NCBI GenBank assembly: GCA_963839165.1
Contig: CAWIUG010000036.1
Location: forward strand, 1-64,000
Source of the DNA: DATFVA01 sp963839165
GTDB taxonomy: Bacteria > Bacteroidota > Ignavibacteria > Ignavibacteriales > Ignavibacteriaceae
Reading direction: 5' to 3'
DNA length: 64,000 nt
The notes beneath the pieces were generated by a model. It saw only the letters and a list, made by a program, of their open reading frames with translations. It was not told the DNA's origin and searched no databases. This document shows positions 47,074 through 55,535 of this stretch, piece by piece. Position 1 is the stretch's first letter, and each line of letters opens with the position of its first letter. Made by a program: the position numbers and the translations under genes.

Positions 47074-47352
47074 TCAGATATTTTCGATTTTCTCAGCCAG
47101 CTTAAGATCATTTTCAGTGACACCGCCTGCACTATGCGTGGAAACAGTAATCTTCACCTTATTCCAGTCGTGCAGAAAAATATCAGGATGATGATCCATT
47201 TCCTCCGCTCTGTCGCCTATTTTATTCACAAAGCTCAATGCTTCTTTGAAATCCTTCAACTCGTACTCTTTCCCGATCTGCTTGTTTTTGTATTCCCAGC
47301 CTTTAAGACTGCTTATCCTCTGGTTTATGTTAGATTCTTCCAGTACCTTCAT
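47074..47352 (-). CDS. Pterin-4a-carbinolamine dehydratase family protein
   Basis: 92 residues. EMDHHPDIFLHDWNKVKITVSTHSAGGVTENDL holds the conserved HHPD, W..V and THS.GG.T motifs of PCD/PhhB. In canonical form it recycles tetrahydropterin after aromatic hydroxylases; many bacterial copies lack such partners and have unclear roles. It is the first gene of a PCD-TPR-pyrE unit. Confidence 0.9.
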   Translation of the reverse strand: MKVLEESNINQRISSLKGWEYKNKQIGKEYELKDFKEALSFVNKIGDRAEEMDHHPDIFLHDWNKVKITVSTHSAGGVTENDLKLAEKIENI

Positions 47353-47488
47353 CGTCGCCTCCGATTTTTATAATTACAACTACTACATATCATTATATTC
47401 TGAAATGAATTCAGAATGACACATCCCTTAGTTACAAGATCCCGGACCTGGTTCGAAATAACAATTTGATGATGAAATTTAAATAAAA

Positions 47489-47518
47489 AAAAGGCGTATT
47501 AAAAGAAATACGCCTTTT
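47489..47518 (-). terminator. Intrinsic terminator after clpC
   Basis: 12-base stem AAAAGGCGTATT / AATACGCCTTTT with a six-base loop and flanking A/T runs; works for minus-strand clpC 31 bases after its stop. Confidence 0.85.
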
Positions 47519-47549
47519 CGTTATTACGGATGTAATTACTCACACAATA

Positions 47550-50061
47550 TTATGAACCGGATTCACCTTTACCGGGCTGTTCTTCTTCTTCGTCGGTCAG
47601 GTTTATATCCATATTCTCATTTACGAAGATGAGCTCTTCCATATTTTCAACATGTTTCGCTACGATCTTTGAACCATCTTTGAACCTGGCCCTTAATATT
47701 TCCTCGGCAATCGGATCTTCAACATATTTCTGAATTGCTCTTCTTAATGGTCTGGCACCGAATTTCTGATCGAAACCTTTTTCTACCAGGAATTCCTTAG
47801 CCGTCTGATCCAGTGTAAGCTCCATCTTGTTATCGTGAATATTCTTTAGAAGTTCTTTCATCTCGATATCGATAATCTCAAGGATGTCTTCTTTCTCAAG
47901 GTTTCTGAATACAATTGTTTCGTCCACACGGTTCAGGAACTCAGGATTGAACAACTTCCTCATCGCTTCTTCAACAGTAGTCTTAAGACTAGAATACCTG
48001 TTGGCCGCATCTTCACCGCCGAAGCCGAATGAACTGATGTTCTTAATATCCCTTGCACCGATGTTGGATGTCATAATTATAATTGTATTCTTGAAATCTA
48101 CTCTTCTTCCAAGACTATCAGTAAGCATTCCATCATCGAGTACCTGCAGAAGAATGCTGAATATATCAGGGTGAGCTTTTTCGATCTCATCGAACAGCAC
48201 TACCGAATAAGGTCTTCTGCGTACTTTCTCGGTAAGCTGACCACCTTCTTCGTATCCAACGTATCCGGGAGGTGCCCCTACCAGTCGCGAAAGGGAGAAT
48301 TTTTCCATATACTCACTCATATCTATTCGTATAAGCGCATTCTCGCTGATCGAACAGATAGCGTGCAAGAGCCTTGCACAGCTCGGTTTTACCTACACCG
48401 GTAGGCCCGAGGAATATAAAACTTCCAATAGGTCTGTTTGGATTCTTTAATCCTGCTCTGGTTCTGCGGATTGCTTTAGTAAGTTTACCGACCGCTTCAT
48501 CCTGTCCTACAATCTGTTTTTTCAACGCGTCTGTCATATTCAGAAGTTTTTCGGATTCAGTCTGGGCTACACGGTTAACAGGAATTCCAGTCATCATAGC
48601 GACAACTGTAGCTATATCGTCTTCACTTACATCGTGTACAATATCTTTTGTCTTCGCTTCCCATTCTCTACGAGCAATTTCAAGATCCGACTGAAGATTT
48701 CTTTCTTTATCTCTTAAGCGTGCAGCTTCTTCATAATCCTGCCGCTTAACTACTGTAGCTTTTTCAACTCTTACTTTTTCAATACTGTCTTCAAGATCAA
48801 GAACGTCCTGAGGAACTTCAAAGTTGCCCATATGCACTCTTGAACCTGCCTCATCAATAACGTCAATTGCTTTATCAGGAAGATGCCTGTCGGTAATATA
48901 TCTGTTGCTCAGGCGTACAGCTGAATCGATCGCATCAGAACTATAGCGTACATGATGATGCTCTTCATATTTAAACTTAATGTTGTTTAATATCTGAAGT
49001 GTTTCTTCAAAGCTCGGTGGTTCAACCATAACTTTCTGGAACCTTCTGTCGAGGGCGCCGTCTGTTTCAATATATTTACGGTATTCGTCAAGGGTTGTAG
49101 CCCCGATACACTGAATATCGCCGCGTGCAAGTGCGGGCTTAAACATATTTGAAGCATCGAGAGATCCCGAAGCGCCGCCGGCACCCACAATAGTATGAAG
49201 TTCATCGATAAAGAGTATTACGTCTTTCGCTTTTTCAAGCTCATTCATCAATGCTTTCATTCTTTCTTCAAACTGTCCGCGGTATTTTGTTCCCGCAACA
49301 AGTCCGGCAAGATCAAGAGTAACAACTCTTTTTTCCTGAAGGATACGGGGAACTTTTTTCTGCATGATTCTTAAGGCAAGACCTTCAGCAATAGCAGTTT
49401 TACCAACTCCCGGTTCACCAATCAGCACGGGATTATTCTTTTTTCTTCTGCTTAAGATCTGCGCAACACGTTCGATCTCTCTTTCCCTGCCTACAACTGG
49501 ATCAAGTTTATCATCCAGCGCGAGCTTGGTAAGATCACGACCGAAGTTATCGAGTACGGGAGTTTTTGTTCTTTCAACTTTCTTATCCGCAGGAGGAACA
49601 GCTCCCGAAGGATCCTTCGGATTCTTGCTGCTGAGCATTGAATTAAGCTCAGCCCTTGCTGAATCGTAAGTTACATTAAACTGATGGAGAATTTGAGTAG
49701 CAATATTATCTTCATCCCTTAAAAGCGATAAAAGTAAATGCTCTGTGCCTATAACATCTGCCTTATAAATTTTCGATTCAATCTGCGTAATTTTCAATAC
49801 TTTTTCAGCCTGTTTCGTAAGAGGAATATTTCCAATTGTGAGAGTGCCGCCTGAAGTTCTTACAGTATCTTCAATTGCTTTCTTCAGTTTCATTAAATCG
49901 CAGTCGAGATTCCTTAAAATTCTTACAGCTACTCCCTGACCTTCCCTGATAATTCCTAACAATAAGTGTTCAGTCCCGATATAATCATGGCCAAGTCGCA
50001 GTGCTTCTTCACGGCTTAACCTGATCACATCCTGAAGTCTATCTGAGAAATTTCCATCCAT
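47550..50061 (-). pseudogene. clpC: ClpC-type AAA+ unfoldase, one-base frameshift
   Basis: Hsp100 unfoldase that feeds ClpP. The N-domain has two Clp repeats (RLSREEALRLGHDYIGTEHLLLG). AAA-1 carries Walker A GEPGVGKT (215-222) and LFIDELHT. A UVR-type segment (KRQDYEEAARLRDKERNLQ) typical of ClpC follows, and then AAA-2 with GPTGVGKTE and VVLFDEIEKAHPD. At about 48345-48350 the frame shifts (DQR-E / ENALIRIDMSEY). Taking out one base gives a continuous protein of about 836 residues, normal for ClpC. The flanking residues stay conserved, so this is probably a sequence error rather than a dead gene. A strong terminator follows. Confidence 0.88.
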
Positions 50062-50454
50062 AATTATTCCTTACTTTCAAATGAGGTTTTTACTCTTCTG
50101 TCAAACTCTCTTGTTAATATATAAATAGATATTTCTGCAATCAAGCTGGCAAATAATTGTAAAATCCCTCATTTATTATTTATTAATAGTTACTAAAAAT
50201 TTACTTTCCTCAATAAAATCATAGAATCCAACATCCGTTTCATTCTCATAGATAATTAAACAATTATTATACCATTAAAAGTGAGGTAGGTTGCATGCGT
50301 AGCTCAAATCAAATTTTGAACTAAATCCCATCCACTATTAAAAATAAATTGTCCTGAACGAGCAGATATCTGTCTAATATCCTGTCCGTTTATTGCTAAT
50401 AAAGTAAATATATATTAAAATTAAAATCCAATTAAATATTCTTGGGAGCTCGCA
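50062..50454. other. Divergent intergenic region clpC-floA
   Basis: 393 AT-rich bases holding the promoters of both genes. No CIRCE-type inverted repeat, RNA or small gene recognised. GGGAG lies 6 bases ahead of the floA ATG. Confidence 0.5.
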
Positions 50455-51444
50455 ATGGAAGCCTTAACCGGACTATCAATCGTAATCATAATCGCTATAA
50501 TCCTTTTTTTAATCGTTTTCCTGTATTTTGTTCCATTAGGACTATTTATAACCGCATATTTCTCCGGGGTAAAATTAAAGATCTTTAAAGATCTGATAGG
50601 AATGCGGCTCAGAAAAGTACCGCCTATGGTAATAGTCAGAAGCATGATCACTGCAACCAAAGCAGGAATCAAGGTTGAACAGAATAAGCTGGAAGCTCAT
50701 TACCTGGCCGGTGGAAATGTTGTAAAAGTCATCAATGCACTGGTTTCGGCAGATAAGGCGAACCTGGGTCTGACATTTGAGCGTGCAACTGCGATAGATT
50801 TGGCAGGCCGTGATGTCTTAGAAGCTGTCAAAATGTCAGTCATCCCAAAAGTAATCGAAACTCCCGTGGTTGCCGCTGTGGCAAAAGACGGTATTCAGCT
50901 TAAAGCAATAGCGAGAATTACTGTCCGTGCAAATATTGAGCGCCTCGTGGGCGGAGCCGGAGAGGCAACAATTCTGGCCAGGGTTGGTGAAGGAATTGTG
51001 TCTACAATAGGATCAAGCGATTCTCATAAACACGTGCTTGAGAATCCCGACAGGATCTCCAAAAGTGTTCTGGCTAAAGGACTTGATTCAGGTACTGCAT
51101 TTGAGATACTTTCAATTGATATTGCAGATGTTGATGTCGGTGAGAATATCGGAGCAAAACTGCAGACGGACCAGGCCGAAGCAGATCTTAAGATTGCCAG
51201 GGCGAAAGCTGAAGAAAGACGTGCAGCAGCAGTTGCAACCGAGCAGGAAAATGTGGCGGAAGTAGCAAAACAGCGTGCCAGGGTAGTAGAAGCAGAAGCT
51301 GAGGTACCGAAAGCTATGGCTGATGCATTCAGATCCGGAAATCTTGGAATTATGGATTACTATGGTATGAAAAATATTCAATCAGATACGGATATGAGAA
51401 ACGCGATTTCCAAACCTGAGAGAAAGAAGGATAAAGACAGCTGA
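50455..51444 (+). CDS. floA: Flotillin-like protein FloA
   Basis: Membrane scaffold protein of the SPFH superfamily. An N-terminal hydrophobic hairpin (IIIAIILFLIVFLYFVPLGLFITAYF) is followed by GMRLRKVPP, VEQNKLEAHYLAGGNV and the SPFH core AVAKDGIQLKAIARITVRANIERLVGGAGE. Then comes a long EA-rich coiled coil (AEADLKIARAKAEERRAAA) and a C-terminal MDYYGMKNIQSD motif characteristic of FloA. 329 residues, family length. It marks functional membrane microdomains. Its TGA overlaps the next ATG. Confidence 0.95.
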   Translation: MEALTGLSIVIIIAIILFLIVFLYFVPLGLFITAYFSGVKLKIFKDLIGMRLRKVPPMVIVRSMITATKAGIKVEQNKLEAHYLAGGNVVKVINALVSADKANLGLTFERATAIDLAGRDVLEAVKMSVIPKVIETPVVAAVAKDGIQLKAIARITVRANIERLVGGAGEATILARVGEGIVSTIGSSDSHKHVLENPDRISKSVLAKGLDSGTAFEILSIDIADVDVGENIGAKLQTDQAEADLKIARAKAEERRAAAVATEQENVAEVAKQRARVVEAEAEVPKAMADAFRSGNLGIMDYYGMKNIQSDTDMRNAISKPERKKDKDS

Positions 51445-52049
51445 TGGATGATTATATTCAGATAATAATATACCTGTTTATAATATTCGCTTTCCTTAAT
51501 TCTTTATTTAGGAAAAAGGATAAGAAAGAACCGCCCCGTCCTTCGAATTCACCAGGACCCGGCACGAAGAGTCCTTACTCCTCTTCTGAATATGAACAAA
51601 AAGCAAAGCAGAGTGAGTATGATATTCTAAAAGAAATAGAAGGTCTTTTCAAAGGAGAAGTTGGAGTAACTAATCAGCGGAAAATGGAATCAGATATTGA
51701 AAAAGCTGAGATGCGAAAGGTTCCACCGGCGGAACATACAGAAGATAAAGAATGGCATACTGAGGATAGTGAATGGCACACTGAGGAAGAAGAATGGCAT
51801 GAGGAGTCTGCCACGGAGCATCAGCTCGATAAAAGCTGGCACACTATCACACAATATAAGAGAGCGCCGAAGGTGGATGCGGTTATTGAAAGTGAAGCTG
51901 AGAAATTCGAAAGAATGCTGGCAGAACGTGATAAGGAAGTAAATTATACCTTTGGAGATTTAAGAAAAAAACTATATTCACCTGAGTCGTTAAAAGAATA
52001 TATAATATTTTCAGAAATATTGGGAAAGCCGAAATATCTGCGTAGATGA
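51444..52049 (+). CDS. Membrane-anchored protein with His/Trp acidic heptad repeats
   Basis: 201 residues. One N-terminal TM helix (IQIIIYLFIIFAFLNSLF) and then a basic, proline-rich linker (KKDKKEPPRPSNSPG). In the middle are three exact-period heptads HTEDKEW, HTEDSEW, HTEEEEW (DNA 51735-51797). The C-terminus ends SLKEYIIFSEILGKPKYLRR, a helix plus basic tail I believe recurs in proteins of this phylum. Not recognised as a named family. It overlaps floA by one base and the helicase by four, so it is made with both. The acidic His-rich part could bind metal; that is speculation. Confidence 0.75.
   Translation: MDDYIQIIIYLFIIFAFLNSLFRKKDKKEPPRPSNSPGPGTKSPYSSSEYEQKAKQSEYDILKEIEGLFKGEVGVTNQRKMESDIEKAEMRKVPPAEHTEDKEWHTEDSEWHTEEEEWHEESATEHQLDKSWHTITQYKRAPKVDAVIESEAEKFERMLAERDKEVNYTFGDLRKKLYSPESLKEYIIFSEILGKPKYLRR
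51735..51797 (+). repeat. Three in-frame 21-bp repeats encoding HTExxEW
   Basis: Units CATACAGAAGATAAAGAATGG, CATACTGAGGATAGTGAATGG and CACACTGAGGAAGAAGAATGG in tandem inside the gene at 51444. Confidence 0.9.
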
Positions 52050-54061
52050 TCCAAAAGAAATATAAATTAAAAAGAATACACGAAGCGGGACAATCCGGAT
52101 TTATTAAACGTGAAATGGATGAGTCCCGTTTCTCAATTAATTACCAGAATGAACTGAACCCCGCTCAATATGAAGCTGCATCTGCAATTGAAGGCGCCTA
52201 CCTTATAATAGCAGGGGCAGGGACAGGAAAAACAAGAACGCTTGTTTTCCGGGTTGCGCGCTTAGTTGAGCTTGGTTATGATCCCCAGTCTATTGTGCTG
52301 CTAACCTTCACCCGTAAAGCAGCCAATGAAATGATGAACCGTGCTTCCATCCTTTTAGATAACCGGTGTGCGAAGATAAGAGGCGGTACATTTCATTCAT
52401 TTGCAAACCTTACACTTCGTAAATATGCGAAAGCCCTCGGTATTAATTCATCATTTACCATACTCGACCAGGGAGACAGCGAGGATGTCATAAACCTGAT
52501 CAGGAATCAGTCGGGACTTGTAGGTAAAGAAAAGAGATTTCCCAACAAGCAGACTCTTAACAGGGTATTCAGTCTGAGCGTGAACACCGGCAGAAGAGTC
52601 GAAGAGATTATCGAAGTGGATTATCCTCATTTTATCGAACAGCTCGATAAGATACTGGCAATTAAAAAAGTCTTTGAAGAATATAAAAGGAAGAACAGCC
52701 TCTTCGATTACGATGATCTTCTTGTCTACCTGAATATATTCCTTCAGGAACTCTCACCCGGGGCTAAATCATTGCTGTCAACCATCAATTTCGTGATGGT
52801 AGATGAGTACCAGGATACCAACAAGCTGCAGGCTGACATTGTAAAAGGCTTAACCCAGCACAATAATAATATAATGGTTGTGGGAGATGACTCACAATCG
52901 ATTTATTCTTTCCGGGGCGCCAACTTCAAAAACATAATGGAATTCCCGAAGCTATTTAAAGACGTTAAGATCATTAAGCTTGAGGAGAATTTCAGAAGCA
53001 TCCAGCCGGTGCTTGATTTCACCAATCACATTATTGAGAGAGCTGCAGAGAAATACGAAAAGCATTTATATACACGGAAACCCGGCGGTGCATTACCGAA
53101 TATAATAGCGGCTTCCACAGAAAACCTGCAATCGAAGTTTATCGTAGAGAAAGTACTTGAATTGCGTGAGGAAGGCGTGCCGTTAAATGATATAGCAGTT
53201 CTTTTCAGATCATCCTTTTTTTCTTTCGATCTTGAGATTGAACTGGGGAAGGCAAATATACCCTTCCAGAAATTCGGCGGTATGAAGTTTATTGAGACAG
53301 CACATATAAAGGATGTTCTGGCTTTTCTAAGGATAGCTGCAAACCCGAAAGACATCGTAAGCTGGTACAGGGTACTGCTTCTGCATGAGGGAGTAGGACC
53401 AAAGACTGCTCAGAAAGTACTCGATGAACTTGCACTGGCAAGACTATCGATCAAATCCAGTCCCGACCAGCAGCCTTCATTCAAATACAACGACAGGATG
53501 GTAAATCTCTTCCAGCTCCTTTATAAACTTCATACAGAAAAGTCATTACCGTCAGAGAAACTTCAGATGGTACTCGATTACTACCACCCTATCTTCAAGC
53601 AGAAGTACGATGATTTTAATAAGAGAAATAAGGACCTGGAGATCTTTCAGAACATAGCTGAAAATTATAAAACTCTGGATACACTGCTTGCTGATATGGC
53701 GATTGAACCTATTATTGACAGCGTTATCGATATTGGTCCCGCCGACAAAGAAGAGGAATATCTGACGCTTTCTACAATACATTCTGCTAAAGGACTTGAA
53801 TGGCACTCGGTCTTTATCATCCACGCGGTTGAAGGGTTTTTCCCGTCCTACCGCTCGGCTGAAAGCATTGATGCACTTGAGGAAGAGAGACGACTGATGT
53901 ATGTTGCCTCAACAAGAGCCAAACAGAATTTATATATCACCTACCCGATGAATATGTTCGACCGTGAAGCAGGGATGACACTATCCAAGCCATCCAGGTT
54001 TATAACCGGCATCAACCAGGAACTTGCAGAGGGATGGCTTCTCGAAGACGACTGGGAATAA
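52046..54061 (+). CDS. UvrD/Rep-type superfamily 1 DNA helicase
   Basis: 671 residues. Motif I AGAGTGKT (56-63), Ia LTFTRKAANEMMNR, motif II VDEYQDTN, III GDDSQSIYSFRGA, IV EENFRS, V STIHSAKGLEW and VI EERRLMYVASTRAK are all seen in order, as in UvrD/PcrA/Rep 3'-5' helicases. The first 30 residues (KRIHEAGQSGFIKREMDE) are an extra extension before the usual LNPAQYEA start; translation could begin further in. It is the last gene of the floA unit. The reason for coupling a helicase to membrane-microdomain genes is unknown. Confidence 0.93.
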   Translation: MIQKKYKLKRIHEAGQSGFIKREMDESRFSINYQNELNPAQYEAASAIEGAYLIIAGAGTGKTRTLVFRVARLVELGYDPQSIVLLTFTRKAANEMMNRASILLDNRCAKIRGGTFHSFANLTLRKYAKALGINSSFTILDQGDSEDVINLIRNQSGLVGKEKRFPNKQTLNRVFSLSVNTGRRVEEIIEVDYPHFIEQLDKILAIKKVFEEYKRKNSLFDYDDLLVYLNIFLQELSPGAKSLLSTINFVMVDEYQDTNKLQADIVKGLTQHNNNIMVVGDDSQSIYSFRGANFKNIMEFPKLFKDVKIIKLEENFRSIQPVLDFTNHIIERAAEKYEKHLYTRKPGGALPNIIAASTENLQSKFIVEKVLELREEGVPLNDIAVLFRSSFFSFDLEIELGKANIPFQKFGGMKFIETAHIKDVLAFLRIAANPKDIVSWYRVLLLHEGVGPKTAQKVLDELALARLSIKSSPDQQPSFKYNDRMVNLFQLLYKLHTEKSLPSEKLQMVLDYYHPIFKQKYDDFNKRNKDLEIFQNIAENYKTLDTLLADMAIEPIIDSVIDIGPADKEEEYLTLSTIHSAKGLEWHSVFIIHAVEGFFPSYRSAESIDALEEERRLMYVASTRAKQNLYITYPMNMFDREAGMTLSKPSRFITGINQELAEGWLLEDDWE

Positions 54062-54068
54062 AGATTTG

Positions 54069-55361
54069 TCATTTCAATAAAAGCATCTTACGCACTGCAG
54101 AAAACTTACCTGCCTGCATCCTGTACAGATATACTCCGCTGGATAAATTACTGCCGTCAAATTCCACCTTATAACTTCCTGCAGGTTTATATTCATTCAC
54201 CAGGGAAGCTGCCTGTTTACCGAGTATGTTGTACACTTTAATCGAAACCATTCCAGCTGAACTTAGCCGGTAGTTAATACTGGTAACGGGATTAAAAGGG
54301 TTAGGAAAGTTCTGATCCAGTTGAAAGGAAGTAATATTACCGGATTCAGCCGCTGCTGCATTAGGTTTCTGGTATGTATATTTCAAAATAGTGCCGTCTA
54401 TCCCTACGGCATATCCATGTGCGGAATCAGGAAAGCAGATATTCGTAGCGTACGCAGAATCCGGAGTCGGCAGCAGTGACCAACTTTCACCGGAATCTGA
54501 AGTAAATAAAAAGGCACGGTCAGGACCCATAGGCGCCCATCCTTCTGAAGCAGTTCTGAAGCCAACCTCCTCCGGATACCACCTGATACCCAGAGCTTCA
54601 TACTCCCAGGAATTTCCCGCATCTGTGGTTCTTAAAGTACTGGCACCGTTAAAATCACCATCACCTCCCATAAACAGAACATTCAGCGAATCAAATATCT
54701 GGATAGCATACAGTGGTTCAGGCGGAGCTGATGATGTATCAACAATTGTATCCCAGCTAAACCCTCCGTCGGTAGTGCGCCAGACAACTCCCGCAACATC
54801 CCTGACACCTCCGCAGGCATAACCATATTTTTCGTTATAAAATTTGATCTTATACGGAGGATATTCTGAGAATAATAAGGTATCGAGGATTACATTTCGC
54901 CACGACTCTCCCCCGTCAGAGGTCCGCATAAAAAATCCAGGGTAGCCCGCTGCAAATCCATTAAGAGAATCCAGGAAATAAACATAATTAACGAATAATT
55001 CACCAACTCTCATATATTCAGCGTTCCAGCTATCTCCTCCATTTGTGGTTTTTAAGAGATAGGAACCAAAGGGTTCGTAAAACCTGCTGCCTGCGGAAGC
55101 AATTCCAAACTGGTCACTAAGAAAACACAGGTTCATAATAGTCAGAGAATCATTCTGATATTGAGTCTCCCAATTGATCCCGCCGTCTGTTGTGTGAATT
55201 ATAATGCCCGAATCGCCGGCTGCCCATCCGTTCAGACTATCAGTAAAGAGAACCGATGTCAATCTTTTTGAAGTCGGACTGTCAATTTTTTCCCAAAAGT
55301 TCTGGGCATTCAAAGTAGTTGTAAAGATGATGAGCAGGCAAAGCAGAAAATTTATTTTCAT
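54069..55361 (-). CDS. T9SS-secreted beta-propeller protein (Ycf48/BNR-like)
   Basis: Signal peptide (MKINFLLCLLIIFTTTLNAQ). Residues about 25-330 are a beta-propeller of Ycf48/photosystem II stability type, with repeated 'TTDGGxxW' Asp-box-like turns (HTTDGGINWE, KTTNGGDSWN, RTSDGGESWR, RTTDGGFSWD). The last 85 residues are a T9SS sorting domain: NFPNPFNPVTSINYRL, SIKVYNILGKQ, LSSGVYLYRMQAG, ending KMLLLK. 430 residues. An extracellular function is likely; substrate or partner unknown. Convergent with the helicase gene, 7 bases from its stop. Confidence 0.85.
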   Translation of the reverse strand: MKINFLLCLLIIFTTTLNAQNFWEKIDSPTSKRLTSVLFTDSLNGWAAGDSGIIIHTTDGGINWETQYQNDSLTIMNLCFLSDQFGIASAGSRFYEPFGSYLLKTTNGGDSWNAEYMRVGELFVNYVYFLDSLNGFAAGYPGFFMRTSDGGESWRNVILDTLLFSEYPPYKIKFYNEKYGYACGGVRDVAGVVWRTTDGGFSWDTIVDTSSAPPEPLYAIQIFDSLNVLFMGGDGDFNGASTLRTTDAGNSWEYEALGIRWYPEEVGFRTASEGWAPMGPDRAFLFTSDSGESWSLLPTPDSAYATNICFPDSAHGYAVGIDGTILKYTYQKPNAAAAESGNITSFQLDQNFPNPFNPVTSINYRLSSAGMVSIKVYNILGKQAASLVNEYKPAGSYKVEFDGSNLSSGVYLYRMQAGKFSAVRKMLLLK

Positions 55362-55484
55362 ATTACGACGTTTTTATCTCATAAAAATAATTGAATATAA
55401 AAATATATAAATAATTTACTTAATCTTTTAACCCTGTAATTTTGCTGATGATTGGAATTCGTCTCTACTTCAATTTTATAAAAA

Positions 55485-55510
55485 AAGGCTGCCTATTTCT
55501 AAGCAGCCTT
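55485..55510 (-). terminator. Intrinsic terminator after the 948-aa T9SS cargo gene
   Basis: 8-base stem AAGGCTGC / GCAGCCTT with a 10-base loop and an A-tract that reads as a U-tract on the minus strand, 25 bases after the stop. Confidence 0.75.
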
Positions 55511-55535
55511 ATCAATACCAGAGCCGTTATGAAGT

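Noticed and set aside
48340..48352. Programmed frameshift in clpC
   Set aside because: No slippery heptamer, stem-loop or internal ribosome-binding site is visible, and similar one-base slips occur in unrelated genes of this contig.
50062..50454. CIRCE or other heat-shock operator upstream of clpC
   Set aside because: No TTAGCACTC-type inverted repeat is seen.
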